From: Gracilibacillus sp. YIM 98692
Lineage (GTDB): Bacteria; Bacillota; Bacilli; Bacillales; Amphibacillaceae
Length of the DNA: 63,067 bases
NCBI RefSeq assembly: GCF_010993965.1
Contig: NZ_WIXM01000020.1
Location: 1-63,067 of the forward strand
Reading direction: 5' to 3'
A program made the position numbers and the translations under genes. Shown in pieces: positions 7,872 to 18,800 of the stretch. The notes under the pieces were generated by a model. The model had not been told where the DNA came from. It saw only the letters and a list, made by a program, of their open reading frames with translations, and did not search any database. Each line of letters starts with the position of its first letter. Position 1 is the stretch's first letter.

Positions 7872-8396
7872 GTGCGATTAGAAAATAAAAAAGTCATTGC
7901 GCTGGTTGAAGAAGATTTTGAAGATCTTGAACTTTGGTATCCGGTTTTACGCCTTCGTGAGGAAGGTGCTAAAGTAGATTTAGTGGCAAAAGAATCAGAC
8001 AAGACCTATAAAGGGAAATATGGTGTCCCTGCACAAGCGGAGCTTTCCTTTGATGATGTCAATGCGGAAGACTATGATGCTATACTTGTTCCTGGTGGTT
8101 GGGCGCCAGATAAGTTAAGAAGATATCCAGAAGTGCTGAAAATGGTACAGCACATGGATCAAAAGAAAAAGCCAATTGGTCAAATTTGTCATGCTGGCTG
8201 GGTTTTAATCTCTGCAGGAATACTGAGCGGTAAGAAAGTAACTAGTACACCAGGTATTAAAGATGATATGACTAATGCTGGCGGGCTATGGAGTGATGAA
8301 GCAGTCGTTGTAGACGGCCATATTATTTCTAGTCGCAGACCACCTGATTTACCTCCGTATGTCAAAGCTTTTGCAGATATTCTAGCAGGAGAATAA
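7872..8396 (+). CDS. DJ-1/PfpI family protein (intracellular protease or deglycase-like)
   Basis: The protein is a class I glutamine amidotransferase-like fold of the DJ-1/PfpI superfamily. The nucleophile elbow reads QICHAGW with the reactive Cys, and the acidic partner lies in VEEDFEDLE near the N-terminus. It resembles YhbO/YfkM stress proteins. The start is taken as the GTG at 7872, eight bases after AAAGGAGG (7856-7863); the ATG at 7866 is too close to that site, and an ATG at 7842 precedes it. About 174 residues, normal for the family. Substrate and true activity are unknown. Confidence 0.85.
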   Translation: MRLENKKVIALVEEDFEDLELWYPVLRLREEGAKVDLVAKESDKTYKGKYGVPAQAELSFDDVNAEDYDAILVPGGWAPDKLRRYPEVLKMVQHMDQKKKPIGQICHAGWVLISAGILSGKKVTSTPGIKDDMTNAGGLWSDEAVVVDGHIISSRRPPDLPPYVKAFADILAGE

Positions 8397-8414
8397 AAAA
8401 CTATATGTAGAGAA

Positions 8415-8450
8415 GGAAATCTTACGGATTACCCGTAAGGTTTTCTTTTA
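8415..8450 (+). terminator. Terminator after the PfpI-family gene
   Basis: CTTACGG (8421-8427) pairs with CCGTAAG (8433-8439) with flanking A and T tracts. Confidence 0.75.
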
Positions 8451-8461
8451 CACGTTAAGAT

Positions 8462-8600
8462 AGTATAACCTCCTCAGCAAGAAGGAAGTCGACGTAGAAG
8501 CCAAGTTTAGGATTGAAGTACGACGAACAGGGCGTTCTAGTATCGGCGTTGGTCACAGGACGTGACCGACAATAGCCGATGTAAGTACAATTTAAGGTGG
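8462..8600 (+). repeat. Divergent member of repeat family B, copy B0
   Basis: CAGCAAGAAGGAAGTCGACGTAG resembles the start of copy B3 at 52.6 kb. The rest differs and includes its own inverted repeat (GTTGGTCAC against GTGACCGAC around 8544-8570). It lies just 3' of a terminator on the same strand, like the other family B copies. The stretch 8397-8677 otherwise holds no gene I can support. Confidence 0.4.
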
Positions 8601-8677
8601 TTTTGTAAACGTTTTTTTGTTATCTTTGAGTAGGAAAACACGAGCGTTTGATATGTTTTAGAAAGTAGGTAGACTTT

Positions 8678-9154
8678 ATGGATATATTGTGGTGGATACT
8701 GATCGCAACCTGTTTCATCTTATCATTTATAGGAATTGTATTTCCTATTATTCCATCTGTATTGGTTATTTGGGTAGGTTTTTTGATTTATCAATTTCTT
8801 CTGGCAACAGCTAATATAGGCATATTCTTTTGGGTAGCGATGTCCGTATTTACATTACTCTTAATCTTCTCTGATATTATTGCAAATAGTTATTTTGTGA
8901 AAAAATATGGCGGCAGTAAATGGGGAGAGCGCATGGCAGCTATAGGTGTCATTGTTGGTTCCTTCATTATACCTCCTTTTGGCATTATAATTGTCCCATT
9001 TTTGTTTGTTCTAGTAACAGAATGGTTACAAAAAAGAAGCACTCATGATGCTATACGAGCTGCTATTGGTTCTTTACTAGGATTTTTAAGTGGTGCATTT
9101 GCTAAGGTAGTTATTCAAATTATTATGATTATATGGTTCTTTGTCGCTATATAA
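8678..9154 (+). CDS. DUF456 family membrane protein
   Basis: The 158-residue protein has about four hydrophobic spans and the DUF456 (YqgC-like) pattern: an N-terminal PIIPSVLVIWVGFLIY segment, a central ANSYFVKKYGGSKWGERMAA loop and a glycine-rich GSLLGFLSGAFAKV segment near the end. The function of the family is unknown. It precedes the pyridoxal/HMP kinase paralogue by 32 bases and may be cotranscribed with it. Confidence 0.8.
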   Translation: MDILWWILIATCFILSFIGIVFPIIPSVLVIWVGFLIYQFLLATANIGIFFWVAMSVFTLLLIFSDIIANSYFVKKYGGSKWGERMAAIGVIVGSFIIPPFGIIIVPFLFVLVTEWLQKRSTHDAIRAAIGSLLGFLSGAFAKVVIQIIMIIWFFVAI

Positions 9155-9186
9155 TAGGAATAAAAGAAAAGCATCGAGGTGAATCA

Positions 9187-9990
9187 ATGGAAAGAGTGTT
9201 AACCATTGCTGGTTCAGCTGCTCAGGGAAGTGCTGGTATACAAGCAGATTTAAAAACTTTTCAAGAACAAGAGGTATACGGAATGTCTGTTATAACAGCC
9301 ACTGTAGCAAATCAATCTAGAGTAGATAAGGGAATATTTATACGACCAATAGAAGAGATTGAGGCACAATTTTATGCCTCAATAGAAATGGTAGGAGTAG
9401 ATGCAGTTAAAACAGGGATGCTGTTTTCCGCTGAAATTATAGAGAAAGTATCTCACTTAATAGCAGAGAATCCTGTCTCATATATCATTGTGGACCCTGT
9501 CATGATAGGTAAGATGGGGTCTCAGTTATTGGCAGATGATGCAATTGAAACACTCCAAGCTAAGCTGATTCCGAAGGCAACGATTATAACGCCTAATCGA
9601 TTAGAGGCAGCAAAGCTTTTGGACAAAAAAGTGCCAGAAACGATAGAAGAACTAAAGGATGATGCAAAAGCTTTATATCAATATGGGCCTGAATATGTCT
9701 TCATAAAAGGTGGCAGTATAGACAATCAAGCAACTGATGTATTATTTGATGGTAATTCTTTGCATTTATTTCAAACAGATTTAGTGAATACGATACATAC
9801 AAGCGGGGCAGGATGCAGTTTTGCTGCATGCTTAACAGCAGAATTTGCAAAAGGTCATAATGTTTATCGTGCTATTGAGACAAGTAAGCAATTTGTCTAT
9901 CAGGCGATCAAACATGCCATTTTCTTTGGAAATGGGATAGGTTCTGTTCAACATGCCGCCAATCGATTATATCGTGAAGAGAATGGGTAA
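9187..9990 (+). CDS. ThiD/PdxK-family kinase paralogue (pyridoxine or HMP kinase)
   Basis: The 267-residue protein aligns along its length with ThiD at 5523-6335 and with B. subtilis PdxK (ThiD2). The overall fold signatures remain: GIQADLKTFQEQEVYGMSV, VDPVMIGK, and the terminal HTSGAGCSFAAC loop. The N-terminal substrate motif is altered: GSAAQGSAG replaces the usual G(T/S)DPxGGAG, and the loop Gln seen as SIVAQNT in ThiD reads ATVANQS. Pyridoxine/pyridoxal kinase is the likeliest role by family. The ATG at 9187 follows GAGGTGAATCA and gives the expected N-terminus. Confidence 0.78.
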   Translation: MERVLTIAGSAAQGSAGIQADLKTFQEQEVYGMSVITATVANQSRVDKGIFIRPIEEIEAQFYASIEMVGVDAVKTGMLFSAEIIEKVSHLIAENPVSYIIVDPVMIGKMGSQLLADDAIETLQAKLIPKATIITPNRLEAAKLLDKKVPETIEELKDDAKALYQYGPEYVFIKGGSIDNQATDVLFDGNSLHLFQTDLVNTIHTSGAGCSFAACLTAEFAKGHNVYRAIETSKQFVYQAIKHAIFFGNGIGSVQHAANRLYREENG

Positions 9991-10088
9991 GGTTGTCTAT
10001 AAAAATCTGAAACATTTTTTAGCTAGCATCGTATATAATGGTTAAGAGTTTTCCGTTAGTAGAGAGACTAAGGAAGGAGAGAAACATA

Positions 10089-10520
10089 TTGAAAAGAACA
10101 GTAGAAGTTGTGTTAACAATTATTGGTGCATTTGTTTATGCGCTCGGAGCTTTTTTTGGCGGCCTCATTATTTGGTTAGAAAATAATCAAGGAGTTTTAG
10201 AAGATATCGTGGAGCAAGATCCTAATGTTAGTCAAAATGAAATTAATGACTTACAGATGATGATGCAAGGAATGGGGCAGGTAGGTACTATAATATTAAT
10301 AGGTGCTATTCTATGTGTGATTCTCGGCATTGTAGCTATGTTTTTATTTAAAGGAAACAAAAAACCTAAAGCTGCAGGTATCTTACTTATCGTTGTCGGT
10401 GGTGTAACAACATTGATTACTTTCGGGTTTGCCTTATTTGCCGGCGTATTCTATGTCATTGCAGGTATTATGGGCCTAGTTCGAAAGCCAAAACAAGAAG
10501 TGAATCTAGAGCAATATTAA
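10089..10520 (+). CDS. DUF4064 family membrane protein
   Basis: The protein has an N-terminal span beginning MKRTVEVVLTIIGAF, a short acidic extracellular loop (VEQDPNVSQNEIND), and two or three further hydrophobic segments, matching DUF4064. The TTG at 10089 follows AAGGAGAG with good spacing and yields the family N-terminus; an upstream ATG at 10038 would add 17 residues without a ribosome site. About 143 residues. Function is unknown. Confidence 0.7.
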   Translation: MKRTVEVVLTIIGAFVYALGAFFGGLIIWLENNQGVLEDIVEQDPNVSQNEINDLQMMMQGMGQVGTIILIGAILCVILGIVAMFLFKGNKKPKAAGILLIVVGGVTTLITFGFALFAGVFYVIAGIMGLVRKPKQEVNLEQY

Positions 10521-10578
10521 TTTGTGTTCATAACAAACGGTTGTTTTAAAAGCAAATTTTACTGATAAGTTGGATTCA

Positions 10579-10626
10579 GCAACAGGAATATCCGAGATCC
10601 CCGGAAAGGGAGTATATTCCTGTTGC
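10579..10626. repeat. Family A repeat, short hairpin copy A2
   Basis: GCAACAGGAATAT and GTATATTCCTGTTGC are complementary arms enclosing only the core word CCCCGGAAAGGGA. It looks like a family A element with the middle removed. It lies between convergent genes and could also end transcription of the upstream gene. Confidence 0.65.
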
Positions 10627-10671
10627 GTGTTCAGTGAGCTAATTTCCAGATCATCTCTATTTTATCGAATA

Positions 10672-11616
10672 TCATGAGGTTGATTTAGGCTTGGTTTTTC
10701 TTTTGATGATGATCCATGTGATGGCCAAGATGATGGCTATAAATATAAAAATAGGGAGGTTGCCGATTGTAAATATAAAAAGGCTGGAAGCGGCTGTTAT
10801 TATAAAATTAATACTTTTCATAAACTGTTCCTTTGTTTTTTCCCAAGTATTTAATGACTCATCTTGAACAGATGCAACTTGAATATCTCGTTCTATAATA
10901 CGAATGTCAATCGTGGCAAAGTCTGATTGATTCTCTAGATAACGGATCTTCCCTGTTAATTGTTCTATTTCTTCTTGCACTTTAGCTAGGTCCTCAGATA
11001 TTTTTAATAAATCCTCTGTTTTTTCCGCCTCTTCCATAAACGATAGTAAACGTTCTTCTACCACTTTCTTAGATTTTAGTCTTGAATCCAGATCTACATA
11101 CTGTTCTGTCACATCTTTCCCTCTTACAGATCGTTCCATTATATTGATGTCTCCATCCTCTATCATGGTTAAAAATTCTTCAAAACTATTGGCAGGTATG
11201 CGCAATTTCATTGTTGCTCTACGATCCTGTTTATCTTGTCTGCCATAACTTTCTGAAGATACTAAATAACCGTTATATTCTTCCACTTTTTCTTCTATGA
11301 ATGAAATAGTATCACGGTATGTGTTGGTTTCTACAGAAAGGTTCGCTTGATAAATAATTTTTCGCTCTTCACCATTTACATCTTGCCTTTCTTCTACGTC
11401 AGTATCTGAAGCCTCTTCCATTTCTGTTGTTTCTTGTTGTCTATTTTCCAAAGCAACAGATTCCTTTTCCTCAAACCCCATTTCTCCACTGGAAGCCGTA
11501 TCGGAAGAAGCTTCGTTGCTCCTATCATAAGAGTCTTCTGATGACTGATTGTTTGAACATGCTTGAAGCAATAAAATTAAGGTAATAAATCCCAAAAACC
11601 AATACTTTTTCAACAC
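10672..11616 (-). CDS. DUF4349 lipoprotein
   Basis: The 314-residue protein begins with a lipoprotein signal peptide whose lipobox LLQAC places the lipid-modified residue at Cys20. A Ser/Glu-rich linker (about residues 21-85) leads to the DUF4349 region with a YQANLSVET strand, YNGYLVSSES and a coiled-coil stretch (about residues 180-230). A single C-terminal membrane span ends in a basic KRKTKPKS tail. It should be tethered at both ends to the outer face of the membrane. The family's function is not established. Confidence 0.82.
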   Translation of the reverse strand: MLKKYWFLGFITLILLLQACSNNQSSEDSYDRSNEASSDTASSGEMGFEEKESVALENRQQETTEMEEASDTDVEERQDVNGEERKIIYQANLSVETNTYRDTISFIEEKVEEYNGYLVSSESYGRQDKQDRRATMKLRIPANSFEEFLTMIEDGDINIMERSVRGKDVTEQYVDLDSRLKSKKVVEERLLSFMEEAEKTEDLLKISEDLAKVQEEIEQLTGKIRYLENQSDFATIDIRIIERDIQVASVQDESLNTWEKTKEQFMKSINFIITAASSLFIFTIGNLPIFIFIAIILAITWIIIKRKTKPKSTS

Positions 11617-11689
11617 GGACCACCCTTTCTTTTATTTAATTAGACGCTGATCCTAATAAATGGTTACAAGAAAAATTTCTTCAGTCATT

Positions 11690-11890
11690 ATTCATAATTA
11701 TTCATTTTTGTGCATATACTATTGTTTGTTGGTTCACCCTTCTATTTTGTTGGATTTTATGTAAAGGTCATCATGAATTTTTTTTAAAAATGTAAAAAAA
11801 TTTCGCTATAACTATTGAATTAATATACTTTATAGTGCATAATAATACATAATCAATCACAACAAATAAAAATATTCACATATATATAAC
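11690..11890 (+). promoter_or_regulatory. argG leader with promoter and possible ArgR sites
   Basis: TTGAAT (11815-11820) and CATAAT (11838-11843) with a 17-bp spacer form a good promoter. Around it lie AT-rich words resembling ArgR operator halves (consensus CATGAATAAAAATTCA), such as TATTCATAATTATTCAT near 11689 and AAATAAAAATATTCAC near 11865. ArgR control is expected for argGH; the individual sites are only suggestive. Confidence 0.4.
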
Positions 11891-11907
11891 TTAAGGAGAG
11901 ATAACAC

Positions 11908-13167
11908 ATGAGCAAAGAAAAAGTGGTTCTAGCATACTCAGGGGGATTAGATACTTCTGTTGCTATTAAATGGTTACAAGATAAATATGATTATGATGTC
12001 ATTGCAGTTGGTTTAGATGTAGGAGAAGGAAAAGATTTAGAATTTGTAAAAAATAAAGCTATTGATGTTGGTGCGATTAAATCTTATTCAGTAGATGCAA
12101 AGCAGCTATTTTCTGAGGACTTTGTGTTACCTGCATTACAAGCGAATGTAATGTATGAAGATAAGTATCCGCTAGTATCAGCACTATCTCGTCCACTTAT
12201 CGCAAAAGTGTTAGTAGATATCGCTGAAAAAGAAGGAGCTGTGGCAGTTGCACACGGCTGTACCGGTAAAGGTAATGACCAAGTTCGTTTTGATGTAGCT
12301 TTTCAATCATTGAATCCAGACCTTAAAATTGTAGCACCTGTACGTGAGTGGAAAATGACTAGAGATGAAGAAATTAAATATGCGCAAGATAATGGTATCC
12401 CAATTCCAATCGATTTAGATAGTCCTTACAGTGTGGACCAAAACCTTTGGGGACGTGCAAATGAATGTGGTATTTTAGAAGATCCATGGGCAGTAGCGCC
12501 TGAAGATGCATTTGAATTAACGGCTAATCCGGTTGATTCACCTGATGAGCCAGAGATTATTGAAATTGAATTCAAACAAGGGAAGCCAGTAGCGATTAAT
12601 GGTCAGGAATATCCATTACATGAATTGATTTTGAAATTGAATGATATTGCTGGTAAGCATGGTGTTGGCAGAATTGATCACGTGGAAAATCGTCTTGTAG
12701 GTATTAAATCACGTGAAATTTATGAAGCGCCAGCAGCGATGACGCTTATCAAGGCTCATCACGAAATTGAGACCATTACACTTCCAAGAGAAGTAACCAA
12801 ATTCAAGCCAGTTGTAGAGCAACAACTAGAGCAGGCGATCTATGATGGCTTATGGTTCACACAATTAACAGATGCGCTGAAAGCATTTATTACAGAAACA
12901 CAAAAGTATGTAAATGGTGTTGCAAAAGTTCAACTTTATAAAGGGCAAGCATTTGTTATAGGACGTAAATCAGATAATTCTCTTTATGACCTAGACCTTG
13001 CTACTTACAATAAAGGTGACCAATTTGATCATGATGCAGCACTTGGCTTTATTAAGCTGTGGGGCTTACCAACAAAAGTACATTCTACTGTAAACAATGT
13101 ACACGCCGATAAAGCGAAAATTATGGAAAAAACAAAAATTGATAAAAAGGAATCAGTGAAACAATGA
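11908..13167 (+). CDS. argG: Argininosuccinate synthase ArgG
   Basis: ArgG condenses citrulline and aspartate with ATP to argininosuccinate. The PP-loop AYSGGLDTS is at residues 9-17, and [14 protein letters not shown], which binds ATP and aspartate, is near residue 117. At 419 residues it is slightly longer than the usual 400-405 because of a Lys-rich C-terminal tail. An AAGGAGAG site precedes the ATG. Its TGA overlaps the argH ATG (ATGA), so the two are translationally coupled. Confidence 0.96.
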   Translation: MSKEKVVLAYSGGLDTSVAIKWLQDKYDYDVIAVGLDVGEGKDLEFVKNKAIDVGAIKSYSVDAKQLFSEDFVLPALQANVMYEDKYPLVSALSRPLIAKVLVDIAEKEGAVAVAHGCTGKGNDQVRFDVAFQSLNPDLKIVAPVREWKMTRDEEIKYAQDNGIPIPIDLDSPYSVDQNLWGRANECGILEDPWAVAPEDAFELTANPVDSPDEPEIIEIEFKQGKPVAINGQEYPLHELILKLNDIAGKHGVGRIDHVENRLVGIKSREIYEAPAAMTLIKAHHEIETITLPREVTKFKPVVEQQLEQAIYDGLWFTQLTDALKAFITETQKYVNGVAKVQLYKGQAFVIGRKSDNSLYDLDLATYNKGDQFDHDAALGFIKLWGLPTKVHSTVNNVHADKAKIMEKTKIDKKESVKQ

Positions 13168-14585
13168 AACTTTGGGGCGGACGATTTACAAAACCAACAA
13201 ATGAATTAGTAGATGAATATACAGCATCGATTAGCTTTGATCAAAAATTAGCACAATATGATATTCAAGGTAGTCTTGCGCATGTAGAAATGCTGGCAAA
13301 ATGTGAAATTATTTCTAAAGAAGATGCCGACACCATTAAAAAAGGGTTGAAAGTTGTAGCGGAAAAAATTAAAGCTGGTGAAGCGGAGCTTACTCAAGCA
13401 AATGAAGATATTCATATGAATGTGGAAAAATTGCTTATTGATGAAGTCGGTGCTGTTGGTGGTAAATTACACACAGGTAGAAGTAGAAATGATCAAGTAG
13501 CCTTAGATATGCGTTTGTATTTAAGAGATTCGATCGTGACGCTAGTAGAGCTATTGACAAAGGTTCAAGAAGCTTTACAAACCCAAGCAAAACAGAACTT
13601 GGATACGATTTTACCAGGCTATACCCATTTACAGCGTGCTCAGCCTGTGTTGTTCGCCCATCACATGATGGCATATGTGTCTATGTTTCAACGAGATACA
13701 GAGCGTTTAATGGATAGTTTCAAGCGTGTGAATCGTTCACCGCTTGGAGCTGGAGCACTAGCTGGAACTACTTTCCCAATTGACCGTCATTTTGTAGCGG
13801 AAAAGTTAAACTTTGATGGAGTTGTCGAAAATAGTTTGGATGCGGTAAGTGACCGTGATTTTGTTGTAGAATTTTTATCCAATGCGTCTTTAGTTATTAT
13901 GCATTTATCTCGATTAAGTGAGGAGCTCGTGCAATGGTCTAGTGCTGAATTTAACTTTGTCGAATTAGATGATGCGTTTTGTACGGGAAGCAGTATGATG
14001 CCACAGAAGAAGAATCCAGATGTAGCGGAACTTGTACGTGGTAAGACTGGCCGTGTGTATGGTCATTTAATGGGGATGCTAACGACATTAAAAGGATTGC
14101 CAATTGCATATAATAAAGATATGCAAGAGGATAAAGAAGGCATGTTTGATACGGTTGAAACGTTGAAAGGAGCACTTGCATTGTTTGCACCGATGGTTGA
14201 GACAATGGAAGTGAAAAAAGATAATATGTATGAAGCAGTAGCTGAAGACTTTTCGAATGCGACAGACTTAGCGGATTACTTAGTGAATAAAGATCTTCCT
14301 TTCCGTGAAGCACATGCTGTAGTGGGGCAAGTAGTCTTACACTGTATTCAAGAAAATAAGTATTTATTAGATTTATCTTTAGAAGACTTCCAGCAATTCT
14401 CGTCATTGATTACGGAAGATATTTACGATGTATTATCACCTAAGGCCGTAGTGAATGCTAGAAATGTTGTCGGTGGAACAGCTAAGAATAGAGTGGAAGA
14501 TCAAATTAAACAAGCAGAAAACGTGTTAAGCAATAGCAAGCAATGGATAGCAGTTTATGCAGAAAAGGTTAATGTATTAAAATAA
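13164..14585 (+). CDS. argH: Argininosuccinate lyase ArgH
   Basis: ArgH splits argininosuccinate into arginine and fumarate. The fumarase/aspartase superfamily signature [12 protein letters not shown] with the catalytic serine loop lies near residue 276, and the [10 protein letters not shown] and [10 protein letters not shown] motifs are intact. Length (473) is typical. It is the second gene of argGH and is followed by a terminator that separates it from carAB-argF. Confidence 0.96.
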   Translation: MKLWGGRFTKPTNELVDEYTASISFDQKLAQYDIQGSLAHVEMLAKCEIISKEDADTIKKGLKVVAEKIKAGEAELTQANEDIHMNVEKLLIDEVGAVGGKLHTGRSRNDQVALDMRLYLRDSIVTLVELLTKVQEALQTQAKQNLDTILPGYTHLQRAQPVLFAHHMMAYVSMFQRDTERLMDSFKRVNRSPLGAGALAGTTFPIDRHFVAEKLNFDGVVENSLDAVSDRDFVVEFLSNASLVIMHLSRLSEELVQWSSAEFNFVELDDAFCTGSSMMPQKKNPDVAELVRGKTGRVYGHLMGMLTTLKGLPIAYNKDMQEDKEGMFDTVETLKGALALFAPMVETMEVKKDNMYEAVAEDFSNATDLADYLVNKDLPFREAHAVVGQVVLHCIQENKYLLDLSLEDFQQFSSLITEDIYDVLSPKAVVNARNVVGGTAKNRVEDQIKQAENVLSNSKQWIAVYAEKVNVLK

Positions 14586-14595
14586 TAGATTTACC

Positions 14596-14641
14596 GTAAA
14601 ACTAGGTCTCTGCCTCAGCTGGAGGCTTAGTTTTTCTTTTT
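14596..14641 (+). terminator. Terminator of argGH
   Basis: AAAACTA and GCCTC are complementary to GAGGC and TAGTTTTT across an AGCTG loop, with an interrupted stem and a trailing T tract. Confidence 0.7.
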
Positions 14642-14672
14642 GAATTAATATGTATAAATATAAGTTTAATGG

Positions 14673-14740
14673 TATAATTATTAAATATAACTGTGCGAAT
14701 GAACTAAAATAAGCACTTTTGAATAAATAAAAAGAAAGAT
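14673..14740 (+). promoter_or_regulatory. carA upstream region with -10 and possible ArgR half-site
   Basis: A consensus TATAAT lies at 14673-14678 without a clear -35. Downstream, TTTTGAATAAATAAAAAG (14718-14735) resembles half of an ArgR operator. This fits arginine-repressed expression of the carAB-argF set but is weak on its own. Confidence 0.3.
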
Positions 14741-14766
14741 CTAAATAAGATTGGGGAGGATGTCAG

Positions 14767-15861
14767 ATGCAAGAGATGAATGGCTATCTGGTTTTAAATA
14801 CAGGAGACGTATTAGAGGGGAAATGGTTAGGTAAACCAAAATATACAGAAGGAGAGCTTGTTTTTAATACAGCGATGACAGGATATCAAGAAGTAATGAC
14901 TGATCCGTCTTATGCTGATCAAATTGTGACCATGACGTATCCTTTAATCGGAAATTATGGGTGCAATGACATTGATTTTGAGAGTATCAAGCCTTCCTTA
15001 GCCGGGTTTCTTGTTTCAACATCGAGTGATAATCCGGATCATTATGAATCAAAACAAACTTTAGTTGAAATGTTAGAACAATATCAAATACCAGCATTGT
15101 CTGGAATCGATACACGTGCCTTAACACGTATTATCCGTGAAGAAGGCGAAGTGTATGGGAAGATTACCAATGACCCTTCTGATCAACCAGTTAAAACATC
15201 TGTAAACCCTAATATTGTTTCCACGGTTTCGATTAAAGAGAAAAAGACTTTTAAAACAGAGGCACCAGCTAAACATCCTGCACCGCATGTTGTTGTAATC
15301 GACTTTGGTTACAAGCATTCTATTGCTAATTCATTACTAGCTCTAGGTTGTGATGTAACTATAGTTCCATTCGACACCACATTTATTGAAATACAGTCAC
15401 TAGATCCTGATGGTGTTCTGTTATCTAATGGACCTGGGGACCCAGAATCATTGGATTATCTGTCACCAAATATAAAACAAATCTCCGAACAGTACCCAAC
15501 AATGGGAATTTGTTTAGGTCATCAATTAGTGGCATTGGCTCATGGAGCAAAAACAAAAAGATTGCCATATGGGCATAGAGGAAGCAACCACCCTGTAAAA
15601 GATTTATTAACAGGAAAGGTCATGATTACCTCTCAGAACCATGGGTACGTGGTAGATTATGATACGGTTCCATTTTCAGATTGGTATGTGTCACATGTGA
15701 ATGTAAATGACAAGTCAGTAGAAGGGTTAAAACATAAATCAAAGCCTCTCATGACCGTGCAGTTTCACCCTGAAGCACATCCTGGACCAATCGATACACA
15801 TCATATCTTCGTAGATTTTATTCAGCAGTTTATTACTAAGGGAGAGAAGCAGCATGCCTAA
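14767..15861 (+). CDS. carA: Carbamoyl-phosphate synthase small subunit CarA (arginine-type context)
   Basis: CarA supplies ammonia from glutamine to CarB. An N-terminal CPSase domain (GELVFNTAMTGYQE) is followed by a class I glutamine amidotransferase domain with the nucleophile in GICLGHQ and the His-Glu pair in VQFHPEAHPGP. The 364 residues are normal. Placement before carB and argF matches the arginine-specific enzyme of B. subtilis rather than the pyrimidine PyrAA. It overlaps carB by 8 bases. GGGGAGG precedes the ATG; a second ATG three codons in is also possible. Confidence 0.93.
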   Translation: MQEMNGYLVLNTGDVLEGKWLGKPKYTEGELVFNTAMTGYQEVMTDPSYADQIVTMTYPLIGNYGCNDIDFESIKPSLAGFLVSTSSDNPDHYESKQTLVEMLEQYQIPALSGIDTRALTRIIREEGEVYGKITNDPSDQPVKTSVNPNIVSTVSIKEKKTFKTEAPAKHPAPHVVVIDFGYKHSIANSLLALGCDVTIVPFDTTFIEIQSLDPDGVLLSNGPGDPESLDYLSPNIKQISEQYPTMGICLGHQLVALAHGAKTKRLPYGHRGSNHPVKDLLTGKVMITSQNHGYVVDYDTVPFSDWYVSHVNVNDKSVEGLKHKSKPLMTVQFHPEAHPGPIDTHHIFVDFIQQFITKGEKQHA

Positions 15862-18800
15862 GTTAGACAACATAAAAAAAGTGCTAGTCATCGGTTCAGG
15901 TCCAATTGTAATTGGGCAAGCGGCCGAATTTGATTACGCTGGAACGCAAGCTTGTTTAGCGTTAAAAGAAGAAGGCGTAGAAGTTATTCTTGTAAATAAC
16001 AATCCTGCAACTATCATGACAGATGAAAACATCGCAGATAAAGTATATCTAGAGCCACTTACAAAGGATTCGATTACTAAAATTATTGAAAAAGAACAAC
16101 CAGATGGCATTTTGCCTACTTTAGGCGGTCAAACAGGTCTAAATATGGCGATGTTATTAGATGGTGCCGGTGTTTTAGATGAATATGATATTACATTGTT
16201 AGGAACTCCTCTAGAAACGATTCAAAAAGGGGAGGACCGTGACATATTTAAATCATTGATGAAAGATATCGGGGAGCCAATTGCCGAAAGTCTTTCTACT
16301 AGCTCTATCGAAGAATCGATAGCTTTTGCTGAAAAAGTTGGCTATCCCATTATTGTTAGACCAGCCTATACACTTGGAGGAGCTGGCGGAGGTATAGCTG
16401 AAGATGAAGACCAATTACGTACTATTGTCAAAAATGGCTTGCATTACAGTCCAATTAACCAGGTACTTATAGAACAAAGTGTAAAAGGTTGGAAAGAAGT
16501 AGAGTACGAAGTAATGCGTGATGAAAATGATACATGCATTATTGTTTGTAATATGGAGAATTTTGATCCAGTCGGTGTGCATACTGGGGACAGTATTGTC
16601 GTTGCTCCATCACAAACGTTAACGGATCGTCAATATCAGATGCTTCGTACCTCTTCTTGTAGAGTTATTCGTGAACTTGGAGTAATCGGTGGTTGTAATG
16701 TTCAATTTGCTTTAAATCCGGAAAACGATGATTATATCATTATCGAAGTAAATCCGCGTGTCAGTCGTTCTAGTGCGTTAGCATCAAAAGCAACTGGCTA
16801 TCCAATTGCTAGAATTGCGGCTAAATTGGCATTGGGTTATCATTTAGATGAAGTAAAAAACCCGATTACTGGTGATACGTATGCAAGTTTCGAGCCAGCT
16901 ATTGATTATATTGCTGCAAAAATACCACGCTGGCCGTTTGATAAATTCACACAAGCAGATCGCCTTTTAGGGACACAAATGAAAGCAACAGGAGAAGTAA
17001 TGGCACTTGCTCGTAATTTCCCGTCAGCGATTCATAAGGCGATTCGTTCACTTGAAATAGGGCTAGATTCTGTGCACCTGCCAGGTCTCAACCAATTGAG
17101 TGATGAGGAATTGGAAAATGCTTTAGATAAGGCGACAGATGAACGTCTATTTATAGTAGCCGAAGCATTAAGGCGTGGTATGACAGTTGACGAAATTCAT
17201 GCGATTACACTGATTAACCATTACTTCTTATATGAATTAGAATCCATTATAAATAAGGAGCAACAATTAGCTGCTAAGGAATGGGAAACAGTAACTCCAG
17301 CTGATTTAAAAGAAGCCAAAGCATTTGGTTTTGCTGATCAAGTTTTATCTAATATATGGAAAGTTGAATTAAGTGAGCTTCGCCGAAAATTCAAGAACAA
17401 TCAATTAGCTCCATCATACAAAATGGTAGACACATGTGCTGCAGAATTCTCAGCAGAAACGCCATATTTCTATAGTTCATGGAATGAATTAGATGAAGTA
17501 GAGTCGTTAGAAGGACAGAAACGTATGCTTGTGCTAGGTTCTGGTCCGATTCGAATTGGTCAAGGGGTAGAGTTTGATTATTGTTCCGTACATGCAGCAA
17601 AGTCCTTGCAAGGCCAAGGCATTGATGCAGTCGTTGTGAACAATAATCCTGAAACAGTAAGTACAGATTTTAATACGGCAGATCATTTATATTTTGAGCC
17701 ATTAACAGTAGAAGATGTGTTGCATGTCATTGAAAAAGAACAGGCGGATCAGGTTCTCGTTCAATTTGGCGGGCAAACAGCTATTAATTTAGCAGATGGT
17801 TTACAAAAAGCAGGCGTATCTATAGCAGGAACTGCATTAAAATCAATTGAAGCTGTGGAAGATCGCGATCAATTTTATCAATTATTACAACAGCTTGAAA
17901 TTCCACACATTCCAGGGGATACCGTAATGGCTGTACGAGATGCAAAGACTGTTGCAGAAAAAATTGGTTATCCGATTTTGTTGCGCCCATCTTACGTTAT
18001 TGGCGGGCAAGGAATGGTAATTCTGCATAATGAGAAACAATTAGTGGAATATTTAAACGACTTACAAGCAAGTGTGCATGATGAGCGTATTTTCCCATTG
18101 TTAATCGATCGATTTATTGAAGGGTATGAAGTAGAGATCGATGCAGTGTGTGATGGAGATGATATTTTGATCCCTGGTATCTTTGAACATGTGGAAAAAG
18201 CAGGTGTTCACTCAGGCGATAGTGTTGCTATTTTCCCAGCGCCAAACTTAACCGATAAGCATAAGCAGATGATTGAACAATATACACAGCAAATTTCCCA
18301 AGCCTTAGATGTGAAAGGGATTATGAATATTCAATTTGTGTTAAGTGAAGATCGTCAGACGGTGTATGTATTAGAAGTAAATCCTCGTGCATCTAGAACT
18401 GTACCAATTGCCAGTAAAGTGACTGGTGTGCAAATGGTAGATTTAGCGACACGTGTCCAAATGGGTGAGTCGTTAAAGGATCAAGAATGGGCACTTGGTT
18501 TACATCAAGAAGTTCCCTATTATGCCGTGAAGATGCCAGTATTCTCTACACATAAACTCCCAGGTGTAGATCCAGTTCTTGGTCCAGAGATGAAATCAAC
18601 AGGGGAAGCCATTGGTTTAGGTACAACAGTGGAAAAAGCGATGGCGAAAGCCTTTGGCTGGACAGAAAACAGCTTGAAGAAGGCGACTAGTCAGAAAAGC
18701 ATCTTTTTATCATTGACTACAATGGATGAAAAGCTTGCTCATTTATTGAAGCAATTACCAGTTTCTATTGATATTGATCAAGCAACAGAAGCTATAGCCA

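Noticed and set aside
11640-11907. T-box or other riboswitch before argG
   Set aside because: No T-box sequence, specifier loop or terminator is visible; the region is plain AT-rich promoter DNA with ArgR-like words.
13951-14406. Antisense frame of 151 codons opposite argH
   Set aside because: Leu/Ser/His-rich shadow with no ribosome site; ArgH is intact on the other strand.
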